Assembly: GCA_948896875.1 (NCBI GenBank)
Contig: CAQUWW010000140.1
Coordinates: 1-7,878, forward strand
Length of the DNA stretch: 7,878 nucleotides
Source: an uncultured Acetatifactor sp.
Lineage (GTDB): Bacteria > Bacillota > Clostridia > Lachnospirales > Lachnospiraceae
Reading direction: 5' to 3'
Shown here one piece after another: positions 6,416 to 7,878 of this stretch (positions are counted from its first letter, which is position 1; each line of letters begins with the position of its first letter). Made by a program: the position numbers and the translations under genes. The notes under the pieces are model-generated. The model was not told where the DNA came from and ran no database searches. It saw only the letters and a program-made list of their open reading frames with translations.

Positions 6416-7878
6416 TTATATCGACCGAAAGTCAACACCGTCTGCACCGGTGCCACGAAGGTGGCTCCGCAGGCCTTCATGCTCCGGCTGTAATAAGTCC
6501 GGATCCGACTGCAAAATGGCATCCACCGCTTCTGAAGCCTGCTTCAACACAGCGGCGTCCGAATAAATATCTCCAACTCGAAAAGAAAATTCACCGCTTT
6601 GCCTGATTCCGAACAAATCCCCGGGTCCTCTCAGCTTCAAATCCTCCGACGCAATAAAGAAGCCGTCATTTGATTTGTTCAGGATCTGCAGACGTTCCAT
6701 GGTCTCCTTCTTTTCATTTGCGCTGACAAAAATGCAATAGCTTTGATGGTTTCCACGTCCCACCCGGCCTCTCAGCTGATGCAGCTGTGCCAGTCCGAAA
6801 CGTTCCGCATTCTCCACCATCATCACCGTGGCATTGGGTACATTGATCCCTACTTCAATCACTGTGGTAGACACCAGCACATCGATGGCATGGGATGCAA
6901 ATTCTTCCATAATCCTCTTTTTATCCGCCGGACGCATCTTTCCATGAAGACTGGAAACCTGAATTCCCGCAGGCAGTGCCGCTTTCAACTTTTCCGTATA
7001 ATCTGTCACATTTTCCAGAGAGGATACACTTTCCGCCTCTTCCGGATTACTTTCTACCTGAGGGCAGATGACATAAGCCTGCCGTCCTTTTTTCACTTCT
7101 CCGGCTATAAATTCATAGGCTTTGGGACGCCAGGACGTATTCACCACACAGTTTTTGACAGGCAGACGATTGGCAGGCAGCTCATCCACAATGGAAATCT
7201 GTAAATCGCCATACAGGATAATGGCCAGTGTTCTGGGAATAGGTGTCGCACTCATCACCAGAATATGGGGGTCCTTTCCCTTTCCAGCCAGATGCTCCCG
7301 CTGTCTGACTCCGAAACGATGCTGTTCATCTGTGACAACCAGTGCAAGGGATTTGTATTGCACTTTATTTTGTATCAACGCATGGGTGCCAATGATCAGA
7401 TTTGCCTCTCCGGAAGCAATTTGCGCATAGATTCCCTTTCGCTCTTCGGCACTCATAGAGCCTACCAATAGTACCGGCCGGAAAATCAGCCCGTACTTTC
7501 TTCCATATTCCCGAATGGTCTCAAAATGCTGCATGGCCAGGACCTCGGTGGGCGCCATCAGCGCTCCCTGGTATCCGTTTGACGCTGTCATCAAAAGCGC
7601 CAATGTGGCCAGAATGGTTTTTCCGGAACCCACATCTCCCTGAACCAGCCTGTTCATACAATGTGGAGAACTTAAGTCTTCTTTTATTTCGTCCCACACC
7701 TTTTTCTGCGCTTTGGTCAGCCCAAAGGGAAGTTTCTCCAGAAAGCGTTTTGTGTCGGCGGTTTCTATCATAGGATGTTCATTTTGCAGCTGTTCGCAGA
7801 AATCCTTGTTCTTCCGCATGTGAAACAGGAAAGTAAAAAACTCGTCGAAAACGATTCTCCTTCTGGCGCGGATCAGGG
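6416..7878 (-). CDS. recG: ATP-dependent DNA helicase RecG, partial (N-terminus beyond the window)
   Basis: RecG is a monomeric superfamily 2 double-strand DNA translocase that regresses stalled replication forks and remodels branched DNA and R-loops. The window holds the last 486 codons and the stop (TAA). Usual length is about 680 residues, so roughly 190-200 residues, the wedge domain, are missing at the right edge. The frame stays open to base 7878 and reads RARRRIVFDEFF just before the ATG at 7819, so that ATG is internal. Counting from it, visible motifs are Walker A GDVGSGKT (61-68), APTEVLA (89-95), the DEQHRFG motif II typical of RecG (164-170), MSATPIPRT (189-197), STTVIEVGINVP (317-328), QLRGRVGRG (348-356) and the C-terminal RGPGDLFGIRQSG (397-409). 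All catalytic motifs are intact. The gene probably heads an operon continuing into degV, 39 bases downstream. Identity is secure. Confidence 0.97.
   Translation of the reverse strand, partial: LIRARRRIVFDEFFTFLFHMRKNKDFCEQLQNEHPMIETADTKRFLEKLPFGLTKAQKKVWDEIKEDLSSPHCMNRLVQGDVGSGKTILATLALLMTASNGYQGALMAPTEVLAMQHFETIREYGRKYGLIFRPVLLVGSMSAEERKGIYAQIASGEANLIIGTHALIQNKVQYKSLALVVTDEQHRFGVRQREHLAGKGKDPHILVMSATPIPRTLAIILYGDLQISIVDELPANRLPVKNCVVNTSWRPKAYEFIAGEVKKGRQAYVICPQVESNPEEAESVSSLENVTDYTEKLKAALPAGIQVSSLHGKMRPADKKRIMEEFASHAIDVLVSTTVIEVGINVPNATVMMVENAERFGLAQLHQLRGRVGRGNHQSYCIFVSANEKKETMERLQILNKSNDGFFIASEDLKLRGPGDLFGIRQSGEFSFRVGDIYSDAAVLKQASEAVDAILQSDPDLLQPEHEGLRSHLRGTGADGVDFRSI

Noticed and set aside
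7817..7819. ATG at 7819 as the start of a short RecG
   Set aside because: The frame is open upstream to the window edge and encodes RecG-like residues (RARRRIVFDEFF), and no ribosome binding site precedes this ATG. It is an internal methionine.
1..7878. Three helicases in one window as a defence system
   Set aside because: RecG and GltX are core genes, no nuclease, effector or toxin partner is present, and there is no sign of recent transfer. A housekeeping explanation is enough.

Overview
The window looks like an ordinary chromosomal segment of a Firmicute, most likely class Clostridia and probably Lachnospiraceae. I infer this from the style of the proteins (RecG, DegV, a clostridial-type GluRS), strong AGGAGG-type ribosome binding sites, consensus sigma-A promoters and intermediate base composition. 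The genus cannot be named from sequence alone. All five protein genes are on the minus strand, so transcription runs from high to low coordinates. No RNA gene, insertion sequence, prophage, CRISPR array or defence cassette is visible.

Layout in the direction of transcription: (1) 7878-6416, the C-terminal two thirds of RecG, cut by the window edge. (2) 6376-5507, a DegV-family fatty-acid-binding protein. (3) 5467-3260, a compact Lhr-type superfamily 2 helicase of 735 residues. The gaps between these three are both 39 bases, with good ribosome binding sites and no terminator or promoter, so they probably form one operon. (4) 3155-1695, glutamyl-tRNA synthetase, with its own sigma-A-type promoter in the 104-base gap before it, the -35 box lying three bases past the helicase stop codon. 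(5) A 324-base intergenic stretch with two inverted repeats (likely gltX termination) followed by a strong extended -10 promoter. (6) 1370-1, the N-terminal 456 residues of a UvrD/Rep-like superfamily 1 helicase, cut by the other window edge.

Functionally this is a housekeeping cluster: three helicases of three families (RecG, Lhr-like, UvrD-like) that would remodel forks or repair DNA, plus a lipid-handling protein and a translation enzyme. The recG-degV pairing suggests a FakA kinase gene may lie just upstream, outside the window. The least expected feature is in the first 60 codons of the Lhr-like gene. The Walker A codons form a GC-rich hairpin followed by six U residues, and a competing alternative hairpin would consume that U tract, which resembles a terminator/antiterminator pair inside coding sequence. 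I see no convincing new multi-gene system.
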